Part shown: positions 5,320-5,844 of the stretch, one piece after another
Position numbering within the stretch: position 1 is the stretch's first letter
Layout of the letters: each line of letters opens with the position of its first letter
NCBI GenBank assembly: GCA_015663065.1
Contig: DQSX01000005.1
Span: 1-5,844 of the forward strand
Direction of reading: 5' to 3'
DNA length: 5,844 nucleotides
From: Sulfurovum sp.
GTDB taxonomy: Bacteria; Campylobacterota; Campylobacteria; Campylobacterales; Sulfurovaceae
Program-made: the position numbers and the translations under genes
Notes under the pieces: model-generated
Database searches by the model: none
Seen by the model: only the letters and a program-made list of their open reading frames with translations
Told to the model about the DNA's origin: nothing

Positions 5320-5844
5320 GCTTTTTTCATACCAGAACCATCCGCTGCTTGCTATCAATGAAAAGTTTATTCCATTAGAGAAAAAGAACAGAGCCTCTCC
5401 CTATATGACGATGATCTATGCATTGGATCTGTTGAGATATGGAGGCCATAATGATATGGTAAAGAGGTTTATACAATGGTATGTTGACCATATAAACAAA
5501 ATAGACCGTTTTGGAGTCAGCGGAACGGTTTATGATTACAGTATCGATCTTCATGATGGAAAGGAGCACTCTACTGCACAATATGATTCTGCAGACGGAT
5601 ATGCAGGCATGTTCCTTTATCTGGTTGCAGAGTATTATAAAAAGAGCGGGGACAAACAGTTTATTGAAAAGATATTTCCTGCTTTGAAAGATACGGTTTA
5701 TCTGATCTATCATCTTCGTGACAGCAGTGACGGATTGGTAAAGGCCTTACCGTTTAAAAACTATCAAACCAAATATCTTATGGATAACGTAGAGGCATGG
5801 ATGGGGCTGAAAGCCTATGTCTCTCTTGCCAAAGTTTTTGGAGG
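5312..5844 (+). CDS. (alpha/alpha)6-toroid (six-hairpin) glycosidase-like protein, N-terminal part, cut by window end
   Basis: 177 complete codons are visible and the frame is still open at the window edge. Seen: repeated helix pairs (SPYMTMIYALDLLRYG at 29-44, MVKRFIQWYVDHI at 49-61, GYAGMFLYLVAEYYKKSGD at 96-114, EAWMGLKAYVSLAKVFG at 161-177) and a Y-D-S-A-D motif (91-95) at the head of a helix. Both are like the T/Y-D-S-x-D elements of six-hairpin glycosidases such as amylase- and glucosidase-type toroids. A D-N-x-E-A-W segment (158-163) fits the next hairpin. Likely function: hydrolysis or lysis of the polysaccharide made by this operon; the exact family and sugar are not determinable. 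The ATG at 5312 overlaps the previous stop by 8 nt (ATGAGTAG) but has no proper ribosome binding site. An in-frame ATG at 5264, with GAAGGA at 5244-5249 (14 nt upstream), would add 16 residues (MYRQKLTLLTIIWFLG) resembling a signal peptide or anchor. I keep 5312 as the default because the extra codons are rare types, but the longer form is a serious alternative. Confidence 0.78.
   Translation, partial: MSRLFSYQNHPLLAINEKFIPLEKKNRASPYMTMIYALDLLRYGGHNDMVKRFIQWYVDHINKIDRFGVSGTVYDYSIDLHDGKEHSTAQYDSADGYAGMFLYLVAEYYKKSGDKQFIEKIFPALKDTVYLIYHLRDSSDGLVKALPFKNYQTKYLMDNVEAWMGLKAYVSLAKVFG

Noticed and set aside
5375..5713. Minus-strand open frame of 112 codons at the right end
   Set aside because: It lies opposite the toroid glycosidase frame, which shows clear helix-hairpin repeats and a Y-D-S-A-D motif; the antisense product is cysteine- and isoleucine-rich without a domain.
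1..5844. CRISPR array, tRNA, rRNA or riboswitch
   Set aside because: No direct repeats with spacers, no cloverleaf and no recognisable leader structure were seen; almost the whole plus strand from 443 is coding.

Overview
The window looks like chromosomal DNA from a moderately AT-rich Gram-negative bacterium. A Campylobacterota member of the Sulfurovum/Sulfurimonas type is my best guess. This rests on the style of the SmpB N-terminus, on a transposase N-terminus that I remember from that group, and on promoters with a good -10 but little -35. It is an inference and was not tested by a search.

Left edge (1-442), read on the minus strand. The first 28 codons of smpB (trans-translation, ribosome rescue) run off the left end of the window. 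They begin at a TTG codon with a good ribosome binding site and a TATAAT box just upstream. Overlapping the smpB start is an 87-codon open frame. Its first ~39 residues look like the helix-turn-helix N-terminus of an IS481/integrase-type transposase, and the rest is unrelated sequence, so it is a deletion remnant of an insertion sequence. The stretch 338-442 is a divergent regulatory gap with an extended -10 promoter (TGGTATAAT) facing right.

Right part (443-5844), plus strand. Five tightly packed genes, each overlapping the next by 4-13 nt, form what is almost certainly one operon: (1) a six-helix membrane protein of unrecognised family; (2) a processive family-2 glycosyltransferase with all the synthase motifs and membrane helices at both ends; (3) a membrane-anchored, bactofilin-like left-handed beta-helix protein with exact 18-residue coils; (4) a signal-anchored protein with a Rossmann/GATase-like N-terminal domain followed by an atypical polysaccharide-deacetylase (CE4-like) domain; (5) the N-terminal part of an (alpha/alpha)6-toroid, six-hairpin-type glycosidase, cut by the window end.

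Taken together the operon reads as a synthase-dependent exopolysaccharide system. The glycosyltransferase would polymerise and probably extrude a polymer across the inner membrane. The deacetylase-like protein would modify it outside the cytoplasm, and the toroid enzyme would trim or depolymerise it. The beta-helix protein may be a scaffold that localises the machinery. It does not match the canonical cellulose (bcs), PNAG (pga), alginate or Pel gene sets that I know, and the polymer cannot be named from the sequence.
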